Assembly: GCA_946894095.1 (NCBI GenBank)
Contig: OX335650.1
Location: 1,364,001 to 1,428,000, forward strand
Length of the DNA: 64,000 bases
Direction of reading: 5' to 3'
From: Incurvaria masculella
Taxonomy: Eukaryota; Arthropoda; Insecta; Lepidoptera; Incurvariidae
Shown: positions 54,572-63,870 of the stretch, one piece after another
Position numbering within the stretch: the first letter of the stretch is position 1
How the letters are laid out: every line of letters starts with the position of its first letter
Made by a program: the position numbers and the translations under genes
The notes under the pieces: generated by a model
The model's input: the letters and a program-made list of their open reading frames with translations, nothing else
What the model was told of the DNA's origin: nothing
The model's database searches: none

Positions 54572-54924
54572 TTAAAAAAATGTTTTTTTACACAGAACGC
54601 AAAAAATATTGCACTTTAAGGCACGAATTCGTCAAAAATATTAAATATAGCCATAGTAGTTGCAGCGAAAACATATTCACAATTTCAGGTTTAATGGTTT
54701 CGTTGTAATTGCCGATTAGAAGTTTTACACCGTTAGATGGCGCTGTTAAATAAAAATCGTATTTAAATAAATTGTAACAAAACCAATAATCCTAAAATTG
54801 TGAAATTGTTTTCGCTGTAAGTAATAAGACTATATTAAACTTTTATTATTAATTCGTGGCTTAAAGTGCAATACTTTTTGCGTTATGTGTGCAAACAAAT
54901 TTATATGGGTCGGAACAGCCTTAA
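54572..54924. mobile_element. TTAA element, family C, left end eroded
   Basis: Close to the copy at 26913. The left terminus has lost the 'gttccgacccata' part, but the right end keeps 'tggcttaaagtgcaatactt' as the inverse of the left 'attgcactttaaggcacga', followed by 'atgggtcggaacagcctta'. It ends 91 bp before the exon at 55016. Confidence 0.8.
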
Positions 54925-55015
54925 TAAGATTGTATTGGTGTCTGACACATCAGAATTAAGCAACTTTCGTTTATGGAATTTCCCTACGAATGACACTATG
55001 CACCTCTGTCGGCAG

Positions 55016-55171
55016 GTGCGCGTGCGCGAGTTCGTCATCGCGATGCAGCGCTGCCCCTACATCCACGAGATGAAGGAGCGGCTGCTGTCCGCGCCGGCGC
55101 CGGCGGGCGAGCGCGACGCACTCGCACCGTCCGACGCGTCGTCCGCCGCGCACGTGCCAACCATCGTCAAG
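55016..55171 (+). CDS. Internal exon, unidentified gene (52 codons)
   Basis: AG at 55014-55015 ('ctctgtcggcag') opens VRVREFVIAMQRCPYIHEMK, then ERLLSAPAPAGERDALAPSD and ASSAAHVPTIVK, to a good donor (AAG|GTATCA). It is 156 nt, phase 0 at both ends, with very high GC and third-position GC bias against AT-rich flanks. The first half looks like an amphipathic helical segment with a Cys-Pro turn; the second is an Ala/Pro-rich, probably disordered linker. It connects in frame with the exons at 49538 and 57335. I do not recognise the family. Confidence 0.75.
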
Positions 55172-55182
55172 GTATCATGCTC

Positions 55183-56170
55183 ATTTCTATTGCTGGACTT
55201 ACAACTCACCGCTCGATCATTTTGTACCGCCGCCCTATGTGTGCCAAACTTAAGGCTCACGACTCATTTTGTACTGTCGTCCCTTGTGTTATCATGTCAG
55301 ACTTAAGGTCATCTTGTACCGTGCCCCTTGTTTCGTCATGACAGAAATAAGAAACACGACTTAAAAAAAATTTACCGTCGCCCCTTGTGTTATCATGTTA
55401 AACTTAAGGTCATCTTGTACCGTGCCCCTTGTTTTGTCATGACAGAAATAAGACACACGACTTAAAAAAAATTTACTGTCGCCCCTTGTGTTATCATGTT
55501 AAACTTAAGGTCATCTTGTACCGCGGTCCCTTGTTTTGTCATGACAGAACTAAGACACACGACTCGATCATTTTGTACTATCGTCCTATATGTTATATTT
55601 TTTTTATTTTTTTTGTTAGGTTCGTCAAAGAATGTACAGCTCTAACATTCACATTAGAAAAAATAAATACATTAACATTAAGCCTGAGTGCACTTTCAGT
55701 AAAAGACAAACACAACATGTACAAGCAGAATGCATCTTAACCTAATGCGAATATTCAGTGACTAGTCTAATAAAAGTGACTAGTATAAAAAAATAAGAAA
55801 GGAAACAAAACATCATGTCAGACTTAAGATCATTTTGTACCGTGGTCCCTTGTTTTGTCGTGACAGAATTAAGGCACCCGACTCGATGATTTTGTACTGT
55901 CGTCCTTTGTGTTATCATGTCAGAACTAAGATCATTTTGTACCGTGGTCCCTTGTTTTGTCATGACAGAACTAAGACACACGGCTCGATAATTTTGTACT
56001 GTCGTCCCTTGTGTTATCATATCAGACTTACGATCATTTTGTACTGTGGCCCTTGTTTAGTCTTGACAGAATTAAGACAAATGACTCGATTATTTGTACC
56101 GGCATTCTTTGTATTGTGACGTAAGACTCTGTACCTTCATCTTACGTATTGTTATGTCAGACTTAAGACT
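55183..56170 (+). repeat. Intronic minisatellite of about 50-bp units
   Basis: About fifteen diverged units alternate between two types: one with 'ttgtaccgtggtcccttgtt' plus 'gtcatgacagaa', the other with 'tttgtactgtcgtccctt' plus 'gtgttatcatgtcagac'. Together they make a higher-order dimer of about 100 bp. An unrelated insert of about 200 bp (55600-55812) splits the array. It begins about 12 nt after the donor of the 55016 exon. The open frames reported on both strands here are products of the repeat. Confidence 0.85.
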
Positions 56171-56557
56171 CAAGATTTGAAAATAATCAGGGGCACACTC
56201 TGCGTTTAGAACCTAGAGTCTTTGACTTGAAGTACCCCCAGGCAATAGGTTCATATACTCGTATATATAGAGTTCGAATGCTAAACCTTTAATAACTTTC
56301 CGTAAATTGACTGCGCAAATCACACCTGAATACTTATTACCTTGGCATACTTCACTTTATGGCTTCAGCTAATTGGGGTATTAACAATCAATATATCATT
56401 ACTCTTAAAAGTTGGCACGGCCCTCGCCTCCGATTTTGATTAATTGAGTGAGTATGTAAACAAAAACACTATTATGGCTAATAATACCTATGAAGCACTT
56501 CAGACACTACTGAGGAAGTGAATGTTGTCGAAAGAACACTTTGAAGAAATTACTAGT
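56171..56557. other. Intron, nothing recognised
   Basis: AT-rich sequence between the minisatellite and the SINE. Confidence 0.4.
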
Positions 56558-56970
56558 ATTTTTTTTTTTTATGCGTCCTGACATGGATGGCTAATACCAC
56601 ACAACTACCGTTATGATATTAGCCCAATACAACACATTCCCGAAGGAATTAGGTGCCATGCCAGGACCTTCCCTTTATGAGGCACGGCTACATTGAACTG
56701 GATGGAAAACACGGACAATTTTTCATTGCCGCTTCGACCATCTTTTCATCCAATGCGATGGTACCAACCCGGGCGGGTTTAAACCCTACCACCTAGTAGG
56801 GGAAGGGGACCTACAGTTTTACATGGATTCCGAACCATGGAGCAGCTCGCATTTGTGACGAAATGCACTTATCGAACTCTGAAAGAGAAAGACAGTGGTG
56901 CAAGTTGGTATCGAACCCGGGCCTCTGGTACGCTAGGCCAGTCCCCGCGCCACTAGGATACGAGCCGCTC
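56558..56970 (-). mobile_element. tRNA-derived SINE, full length, intronic
   Basis: T-run, 'atgcgtcctgacatggatgg', the shared body and the complemented head with 'gtatcgaacccgggcctctg' and 'cactaggatacgagccgctc'. The last 20 bp of the head are duplicated just outside ('aaaactaggatacgagccgc', to 56989), possibly a target-site or slippage effect. Confidence 0.9.
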
Positions 56971-57334
56971 AAAACTAGGATACGAGCCGCATATTTTTTT
57001 TGTATTAATTCGTTTATTTTCCCCTTTACTTGTACATACGCTCATAGATTCGTCATTTTTGACGGACGAAGAAGAATTGACAAGAAATTTCTTCGGGAGT
57101 CAACATATATTTGCACTTTAATTATTTTAGCGAAACGAATTTAATGCTACCACCTATGGACAAAATTACTTTATCATAGGGTAATAAAAATAATAGTATT
57201 ATGGTTTGAGAAAAATCTTGATTTGTGTAAAAAATCTCAAAAGATCTATCCCGTTGACCCTCGACTGCCTTCTCAGCACCTTTCCTTAGCACCGTAAAAA
57301 ATACTGACAGTCTTGTCATCTCAACCACTCCCAG

Positions 57335-57513
57335 CTGAACTCGGAGGGGTACGCGCACACGTCGCCGCTGGCTGCGCGCGCGCCGCTCGTGGCGGCGGAG
57401 GAGTGCGGCGACGGGGCGACATGCGGCGACAGCGCGGCGGAAGAGCTGCTCACGCCGAGCGACATCCTGCAATACCGCTGCTGTCAAGTTGACACGGCGC
57501 CCAAGAATGCTAA
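57335..57513 (+). CDS. Internal exon, unidentified gene (59 codons)
   Basis: The acceptor 'catctcaaccactcccag' opens LNSEGYAHTSPLAARAPLVA, then AEECGDGATCGDSAAEELLT and PSDILQYRCCQVDTAPKNA, ending with two bases of a codon at a strong donor (GTGAGTG). It is 179 nt, phase 0 in and 2 out; GC-rich with strong third-position bias. It follows the 55016 exon in phase across a 2163-nt intron that holds the minisatellite and a SINE. The long minus frame 57122-57487 is its shadow. Protein family unknown; the Ala/Gly/acidic composition suggests a disordered regulatory region. Confidence 0.75.
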
Positions 57514-59172
57514 GTGAGTGTGCAATCAGATGCTAGTTGCGATGGCTTAGGTGCTGTGCTATGCCAGAAACTACACAACGAAGATACTCCATTTAACACC
57601 TTTGTTCGAAAAAATAGACGTCCCGAAAATCATTGCAAAATAATACAATTACAAATCTCCGCCACGACATACAAATAATTAACGAGTGACTCTGTGCGTA
57701 CCTTGAGACCTGAATTCAGATGTGGATAATAGGTTATTAGCTGAATCTATTTACGTTAAGGGGATAATAACCCTCGGAATAAACCGAGGCCGCGATCAAA
57801 GCGTGCTCGACGCATGGACGAACGATTAACTACTGGAGGAACACCAGTAAATTAAGACATATGTCGCAGCTCTCAGTCAACCCATTTTTAACCTAGTGCT
57901 GGAGACACAAGAGTTTATAGAGCATGGTTATTCGTCTGGTTTATCATGGAGACGATGCCGAAGTGTGTTACTTGTGACTACTTAAAATAAACAAGGATGT
58001 TGGCTCCAATTATTAAATTAACGACTTCGTTATACAGGTATTTTACGGTAGTATTATAAAAATACTAAGAATATACAATTTAAAAAGTTATATGCTGCCT
58101 GTATTTCGAACTGCAATTAATTAAAAAAAATACGGATTGAGGACGCAATGAAAATTGCGCGGCATATGGCGTACGCCAGGACATCTTAAGGTGTCCGATG
58201 ACGCCCATGAGATTTCGAACTTACAGGGGGCTGCGAAAACCATGCCGTCCGGAAAGTCTCTTTAAATCGTATAATATGGATACTATCAATCGAAATATTA
58301 GATAAATAATGTAAAAAGAACTTAAAGAGTAGTTAGTTAGTTAGTAGTAGGTCTATCGAAGAAATCAAATCTGGTTTATCTGAGGAATAAACAGAAAAAC
58401 CAACTTATGAAAAAAAGCGTTTGTTAAAAAATCATCTTTATATGTATTTTATGTTAAGCGTGGAATATGGCGTTAGCCAGTCCTTCACATTAGAGATGTC
58501 TGAAGACACCCAGCTTTCGACAGAAGCTTTTGAAATTTCAAGGGACCTGCGAAAACCATACCGACCGCCCGGTGCTTCTTCATACCATGTTTTATGGACC
58601 TCGGGTTGTACTTTAGGGGAAATACCTCGACGAGCACATCACGCCACTGTTTACCGACATTAAAGGAATTGAAGGATCGATTGGTTCTAATTCGAGGAAT
58701 ATTGACAGGAAATTGGTGAATTGAGGCAGCGGTGAGCGATGATAAGAGGGGCACAGAGGAATTGCGTTATGCAGCTCTGAAATTCATTCTCCATGGTAGA
58801 GACGATAAAACACAGAAAAATCTTAATTGTAGAATATTAAATATAATCTTACGGCAAAGCAAAATACGTGTTTACTAAATTACGTTGGCAAGAAATTAAA
58901 TTTATATCATATGTTTCAGTAAATAATGAGCTGAATATTCGGCGGCTTCTAGTGATATGCGTTCATGACTAGGTGGAATCTGAAAGTTATGTCACTCTTC
59001 AAACTAGTTCACACAAGTCAGTGTTAACTACTCAAACCAGGTGCTATTGTTGCACGTACATTCTAATTACTGCGCGACTCATTCACATACAACATCACGG
59101 CCTAGGACAAATTAGCAGAGCAGCGTGGCAAATGAGATCAACTTGATAATCAACCTGTATTTGTCCTCACAG
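57514..59172. other. Intron-like, no exon confirmed
   Basis: A next exon entering in phase 2 is required but was not found with confidence. A diverged direct duplication is visible: 'catatggcgtacgccaggac' (58160) and 'atatggcgttagccagtcct' (58466), each followed after a similar distance by 'ctgcgaaaaccat'. Confidence 0.35.
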
Positions 59173-59750
59173 ACCCCGGATGGAAATGTAATTAGCTCAA
59201 GCAGTTACGATTTAAGGTGGCCCATCCCGCTCATCTCCCCATACAAAAGGGGAAAGAAGATCACGCCCATATTTCTTGTCAGAGATCCGACATTTTGCTC
59301 AAAATAGCTTTATTTGATCGAACTAGATATCGGATGACCATTGGCATTGTAAAATTGTGTTTGGTTTCTAAGTTATAAGGTCCGAAAGTTCGAATTTTTC
59401 GTGCGTTTTATACAATAACTTTGGAGGTGGATTACGCTATGATAAAGTAAGAACATCTTAAAAAGATTTAAACAAGATTTATAATCTATTTGGTTTCTGT
59501 TTGGTTTTTGAAATACAGCGGTCGTGGTTTACTTTTAGCTATAAGTCGTTTTGTAATAAAAAAAATCGTAAATCTTACCAAATCATACACTATGCACATT
59601 GTCTTTTTGTGGACATTTAGCATCTTCCTCATCACGGAGCCTGTCTTTTTCTTTGAAACATAGAAGGTCCCAGAGCGCGACAGCACGGTTTTGTACCGTC
59701 CCCGCGAATGAGTCAGTCCCGCCGCCTTGGGCCACCTTAAGATATACATT
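59173..59750 (+). CDS. Exon candidate interrupted by a TTAA element
   Basis: A strong acceptor ('cctgtatttgtcctcacag') is followed by TPDGNVISSSSYDL, where TTAA (59212-59215) is interrupted by a 525-bp family A element. Right after it 'gatatacatt' meets a near-perfect donor (GTAAGTGG at 59751). Without the element the exon is 53 nt, entering in phase 0 and reading ...SYDLRYT. Only this frame is open. The entry phase does not match the exit phase of the 57335 exon, so an intervening exon is missing or the two belong to different transcripts. If unspliced, the element would add in-frame stops. Confidence 0.4.
59212..59740 (-). mobile_element. TTAA element, family A, complete
   Basis: TTAA at 59212 and 59737; ends 'ttaaggtggcccatcccg' and 'ttgggccaccttaa'. 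Same orientation as the copies at 38.6 and 45.3 kb. The next base on the right is G, so both junctions read TTAAG. Confidence 0.85.
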
Positions 59751-60778
59751 GTAAGTGGTGATGATAAAAAAAAATACATGGCTTGTAGCGTTTTGAAATA
59801 AATTCTAGTTTTAAATTAAAGCTAATGGTTAATTCAAATGGAAAAAAAGGGTCCCTGTTATCTTATCGCCAACTTGAACTTAGTGCACACTTTGAAATGG
59901 GTACACCTCACAAAAAAGTTTGATATATCTCAAAAACCATCTTCCATGAATACGTAGTATTTCAATAAAATAAAAAAAAATAACATCTTTCGGTAACTAA
60001 CATAGGCTTTAAAATTCTTTAAACTTCGTGACCCTCTTCAATAGGATTAAAAATAACCATACGACCACGTGTTATTGCCAATAATTTATGCTTTTCATGA
60101 ATTCAACAAAATAAAACCAATACAGTTACGTAATCAATTAAGATTCGATTAAGATCAGAACATTGTCACTTTTTAAAATTCATTTGTCACATATAGTTCC
60201 GCTTAACTATCTTTTATTTTTACTATTCAATGATTTCTTCAGCAAATTTTCTTTGGCTAGCCTTTAAATTGCACATGCAAACCTTTTTCCCTAACCACCA
60301 ATGCTACCGCACTTTCTTTCGGTCGTGCCACCATTTCCTGTTATCGGCTTGAAGATATGTCCCAAGCACCTGCTTCTCCTGAATCGTGACCTAGAGGTCC
60401 TTAACCCTCTCTAGAGAGTGCGTAGTACAATATATCATTCACCCCACCTACCCTACCCCACACCTAGTACCACGCATGCGCCGGGCGAATCTGGTCGAAT
60501 CGTTATCGCTAATTTCCATTTTAAATTCCTCTAAAACTCTATCTTGCTTCGGGACAGGGATTGTAATGCTTATTTTCGGCGTATTGTGCAGTGGTTATTG
60601 CAGCGCGATTGCAATATCAGGGTGCGTGCCAATAGGGGTGTGTCTGGGGTTCGCTGCTTTAGGTTGATGAAGATGTTGACAAATACGACTGAAAGTTATT
60701 GACACTTAAAACCTAAAAAAACAGGAGACCTAGTTTAATCTAACTAAGAATATGAAGAAATCTACAGATTGAAGTTCC
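59751..60778. other. No gene seen
   Basis: AT-rich; the frame at 60476-60667 (hydrophobic, ...FGTGIVMLIFGVLCSGYCSA...) lacks start or splice context. Confidence 0.35.
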
Positions 60779-61076
60779 TTTTTTAGGGTTCTGTACCCAA
60801 AGGGTGAAAACGGAACCCTATTACTAAGCCTCCGCTCTTAGTCTGTCCGTCCGTCCGTCTGTCACAGGGCTGTATCTCATGAACCGCAATAGGTAGGCAG
60901 CTGAAATTTTCACAGAGTGTGTATTTATTTTGCCGCTATAACAACAAATAGGTAAAATAAAAAAAATATAAAAATAAAGAGGGGTCACATACAAAAAACG
61001 TGATTTTTTGTGTTCAATCTTGTACGATGGTACGGAACCCTTCGTGTGCGAGTCCGACTCGCACTTGGCCGGTTTT
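60779..61076 (-). mobile_element. R1 interspersed repeat
   Basis: From 'ttttagggttctgtaccca' to 'cgcacttggccggtttta'; a short CCGT run. Confidence 0.9.
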
Positions 61077-61498
61077 ATTGATTTCCTTTGTCTTACCTTG
61101 TTCCTTTATGAATACGATGTAATGGGTTTATGTCGTAATACTAGTTAAGAAGTCACCCATGTCAGGTAACACTTAACATTGTATAACTTTGCAAACATAT
61201 CTTTATGTCATACATAATTAAATTGTTTGTTCTTTTGAGTTTTTTTTTTAATGAGACTTCGAAACTTCGGATATTATATTTTTTAAAACCGAACCTTACA
61301 TCAGGCGCCACAAAATACACCTTTGCCTAGTTCGGGTACTTGCACAAACAGGGCTGTATTGCCAGTGCCCTTTTTGCTTATTTTGTAGTAGTATTTTGTT
61401 TTTTCACCACAGAATCTTTAATTTGTGCACTTCGTTATGTACAGACTGCACAATGTGTGTTAAAATACATAATTAAAATAATATATCACAACAATTGT
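61077..61498. other. No gene seen
   Basis: AT-rich DNA. Confidence 0.4.
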
Positions 61499-61874
61499 CA
61501 GCCTCAGTGGCCCAGTGGCGCGACACTTCGGCGATCGCTCTCCGAAGTTAAGCAACGCTGGGTCCGGTCTGGTCTTGGATGGGTGACCATTCGACCGTTA
61601 AAAGGGGCTGGCCGTGGTTCGGATTCCACGTTAAGCTGTAGGTCCCGTTCCTTACTTACTAGGTGGTAGGGTTTATCCCGCCCGGGTTGGTACCATCGCA
61701 TTGGATGAACGATGGTCGAAGCGGCAATGAAAATTGTCCGTGTTTTCCATCCAGTTCAATGTAGCCGTGCAATATAAGGAAGGTCCTGGCATAGCACCTA
61801 GTTCCCATGTGGTGTGTTGGGCTAATACCATGACAGAACTTGTGGTATTAGCCATCCATACATAAAAAAAAAAA
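61499..61874 (+). mobile_element. 5S-rRNA-headed SINE, full length
   Basis: Nearly identical over its length to the copy at 48324-48708, including the 5S-like 'ctctccgaagttaagcaacg' and 'cttggatgggtgaccattcg'. It lacks about ten bases just before the A tail. The close identity points to two recent insertions from one source. Confidence 0.9.
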
Positions 61875-61956
61875 TACAATAAATATGCCAAACTGAGCTT
61901 AGTATGTACAAAATGAAACGAATTCTTGACCTATGGTAGTGTACTCGCCGGAAAGC

Positions 61957-61998
61957 GGGCGGTGGGGGTGGGGTGAGGGGCGAGGGAGGTAGGGTGGG
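61957..61998 (+). promoter_or_regulatory. G-quadruplex-type G-run cluster
   Basis: Seven G runs of three or more within 42 bp ('gggcggtgggggtggggtga', 'ggggcgagggaggtagggtg' and so on), satisfying the usual four-run, short-loop pattern. It lies about 690 bp upstream of the ATG at 62685 and at the edge of a GC-rich block. Confidence 0.6.
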
Positions 61999-62684
61999 TC
62001 AGTGGGCCTCGCGCAGCCTCCGCTGCCTTTCCTGGGCGTACTGCCTCTATCGACCGCTCTCGCGTAGGGACAGTCAAGAGTAGCTCAGGGCTGCCACTCG
62101 TCGTTCTATTTTTAATTGTTACCAGAATTATACACATTAAATTAATTAGAGATGTGATCTTAGTCTAGAAGCGCTCTAATGGGACTCGATTGAATTTCAC
62201 TCCAAGAAAAAGTATTTCAACTAAGCACTCAAATAAAATATTTCCAACACTGCACTGGTATATGCTCCCCCCATTATCCCACATTGCGACTTCATCTGCA
62301 ATTACGACCCCACGTCGCACGGATGCAATTTATTCCTAGAGAGGGTCCACGCGGCACCCCTGCATCTCGCGTCCTCCCCGCCTCCCCGCCCGCTGCGCAG
62401 CATCCCTGCGCGGCGTCAGGGCGCGACTTGCGTTACGAGGCTCGCCCTCCGCAGTCGCTCCGTCATTTCCTCTTCCAAAATCCCTCCCCGATTGGATTCG
62501 ACCCTAAAACCTCTCGGCATAGCGTCCCCGTGCGACGCGCCGCTCATCCCTCCGTCGGGTCGTTCGAGGTGTGCTCTCCGAATCCATTGTGAACTGTGGA
62601 GACTTCAATGGTGACAACGACAGGGAGCTCGAGGCTGTGATAAGTGACGGTGACGGTAGAGACGGGCCGTGAGCGGCTAGCAGG
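61999..62684 (+). promoter_or_regulatory. GC-rich promoter and 5' leader
   Basis: GC-rich, CpG-containing stretches (62000-62100 and 62330-62600) lead without a break into the coding start at 62685. No TATA box is evident. A ten-codon upstream ORF lies in the leader at 62608-62640. The open frame 62284-62592 is low-complexity and not taken as a gene. Confidence 0.5.
62608..62640 (+). promoter_or_regulatory. Upstream ORF of ten codons
   Basis: ATG at 62608 reads MVTTTGSSRL and stops at TGA 62638-62640, 44 nt before the main ATG and in another frame. If transcription starts upstream, it could lower translation of the main frame. Confidence 0.4.
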
Positions 62685-62878
62685 ATGGGGAAAGAGAAGC
62701 ATCCGACGGAGGCAGAGGTGAAGGTGGCCACTGTTGAGCTGGAGTCAGTGGACAACATGGCGACGCTGCCGGTGGGGCAGCATCGGCAGCAGGGCAGTGA
62801 CATCGCCATTGCAGAGAAGCACAATTCTGCCAACAAAGAGATGGAGCTCAAGAGCGTTCAACCAAAGCCGACAAAGAG
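62685..62878 (+). CDS. First coding exon, unidentified gene (64 codons)
   Basis: ATG at 62685 in 'ctagcaggatggggaaag' (purine at -3, G at +4). The frame reads MGKEKHPTEAEVKVATVELE, then SVDNMATLPVGQHRQQGSDI and AIAEKHNSANKEMELKSVQ, to PKPTK. A donor-like AG|GTAGTG ends the exon at 62878 in phase 2; read through, the frame would stop three codons later at 65 residues. It is Glu/Lys-rich, hydrophilic and without a membrane segment, as in the cytoplasmic N-terminus of a transporter or a signalling protein, but I cannot name it. GC content and codon bias are strongly gene-like. The 3' continuation lies beyond the window. Confidence 0.65.
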
Positions 62879-63368
62879 GTAGTGTCACACCTTTGTGACG
62901 CAATAGGCTTAGGGCGCGACCTAAAGTTCTTGGATACGTTTTAGCGGTTCATGAAGTTATTTTATTTTAATGAAATTTTTTTTTATTATTTTTCAAACGT
63001 GTTATTAACATGGAATATTTTAAATTGTTCCGCTGGTTTTCAGATATATGCGAGATAACAGAATATTTAAGTAATTCACAAACTGACTTTGTTTCCCAAT
63101 AACAAGAATATAACACAATTTAAATCAAATCATCATTGAATTAGTATAATTAGATACAATAAAAGAATAAATATGCATTTCAAGAAATATTAAATAGCAG
63201 TTCAAAATTACATCTAATGTAACTATTATCTCACTAAGATTTCTAAAAAAATGCCATTCATACAGAGTAACAGCGCAAACATTAACAACATTTTCGCGTC
63301 GCTCCCTTTTTTATTTGCTCCTTGGAGGTTTTAGATATGTTTACTATCATAGATTAACTTACTCATAG
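62879..63368. other. Start of first intron, nothing recognised
   Basis: The composition switches abruptly to AT-rich after the donor, as expected for an intron. Confidence 0.4.
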
Positions 63369-63472
63369 CTTGGTTTTCACCAAGTGTTGATGATTTGACA
63401 CTTAAGGAAACTTTATTACTAAAGTGCTCATTATCTTGTACTGGTATTGATTGCAAGATGGTAAGAAAAAGA
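63369..63472 (-). mobile_element. Inverted-repeat element (copy 2)
   Basis: Reverse complement of the element at 53276-53403: 'ggttttcaccaagtgttgat', 'cattatcttgtactggtatt' and 'gattgcaagatggtaagaaa'. Confidence 0.6.
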
Positions 63473-63707
63473 CTTTTAATGTACGGATTAAGGTAATCAA
63501 TACTTTGTGGAAGTACTTGACACTTATTTATATTATTAATAAATTTTTTTATTTAATTATTTCAATAAATTCATTTATTAATAATTACTAATATTATTTA
63601 ATAATTTGGAGGTCGCATATTTTGGAAATGGCTTTAATAATATAAGCATAACTATTGAAAGAACTTTTCCAAGAATGGTGATTAAGAAAAAAACTATTTT
63701 TTGCGAG

Positions 63708-63870
63708 CCTAAAACATCGAATTTCCGAATGAATTTGGTGCTATGCCAAGACCTTCATCAACACAGACAATTTTTCATTACCGTTTAGACCATTAATGCA
63801 ATGGAACCATCTCGGGAAGGTTTAGGCCTACCAGCTGGTAGAGCAAGGGGATCTACAGTTTTATACAAAT
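63708..63870 (-). mobile_element. SINE fragment
   Basis: 'ttggtgctatgccaagacct', 'acagacaatttttcattacc' and 'ggggatctacagttttatac' follow the SINE body in minus orientation; the head and tail are gone. Confidence 0.65.

Noticed and set aside
55742..56119. Long open frames on both strands at 55.4-56.1 kb
   Set aside because: They are products of the intronic minisatellite, open on both strands.
56880..56970. A genuine tRNA gene on the minus strand
   Set aside because: Box A and B are present, but no full cloverleaf can be drawn and the head continues into the SINE body.
57122..57487. 121-codon minus-strand open frame
   Set aside because: It is the complement of the GC-rich exon at 57335-57513, which has splice sites and better residues on the plus strand.
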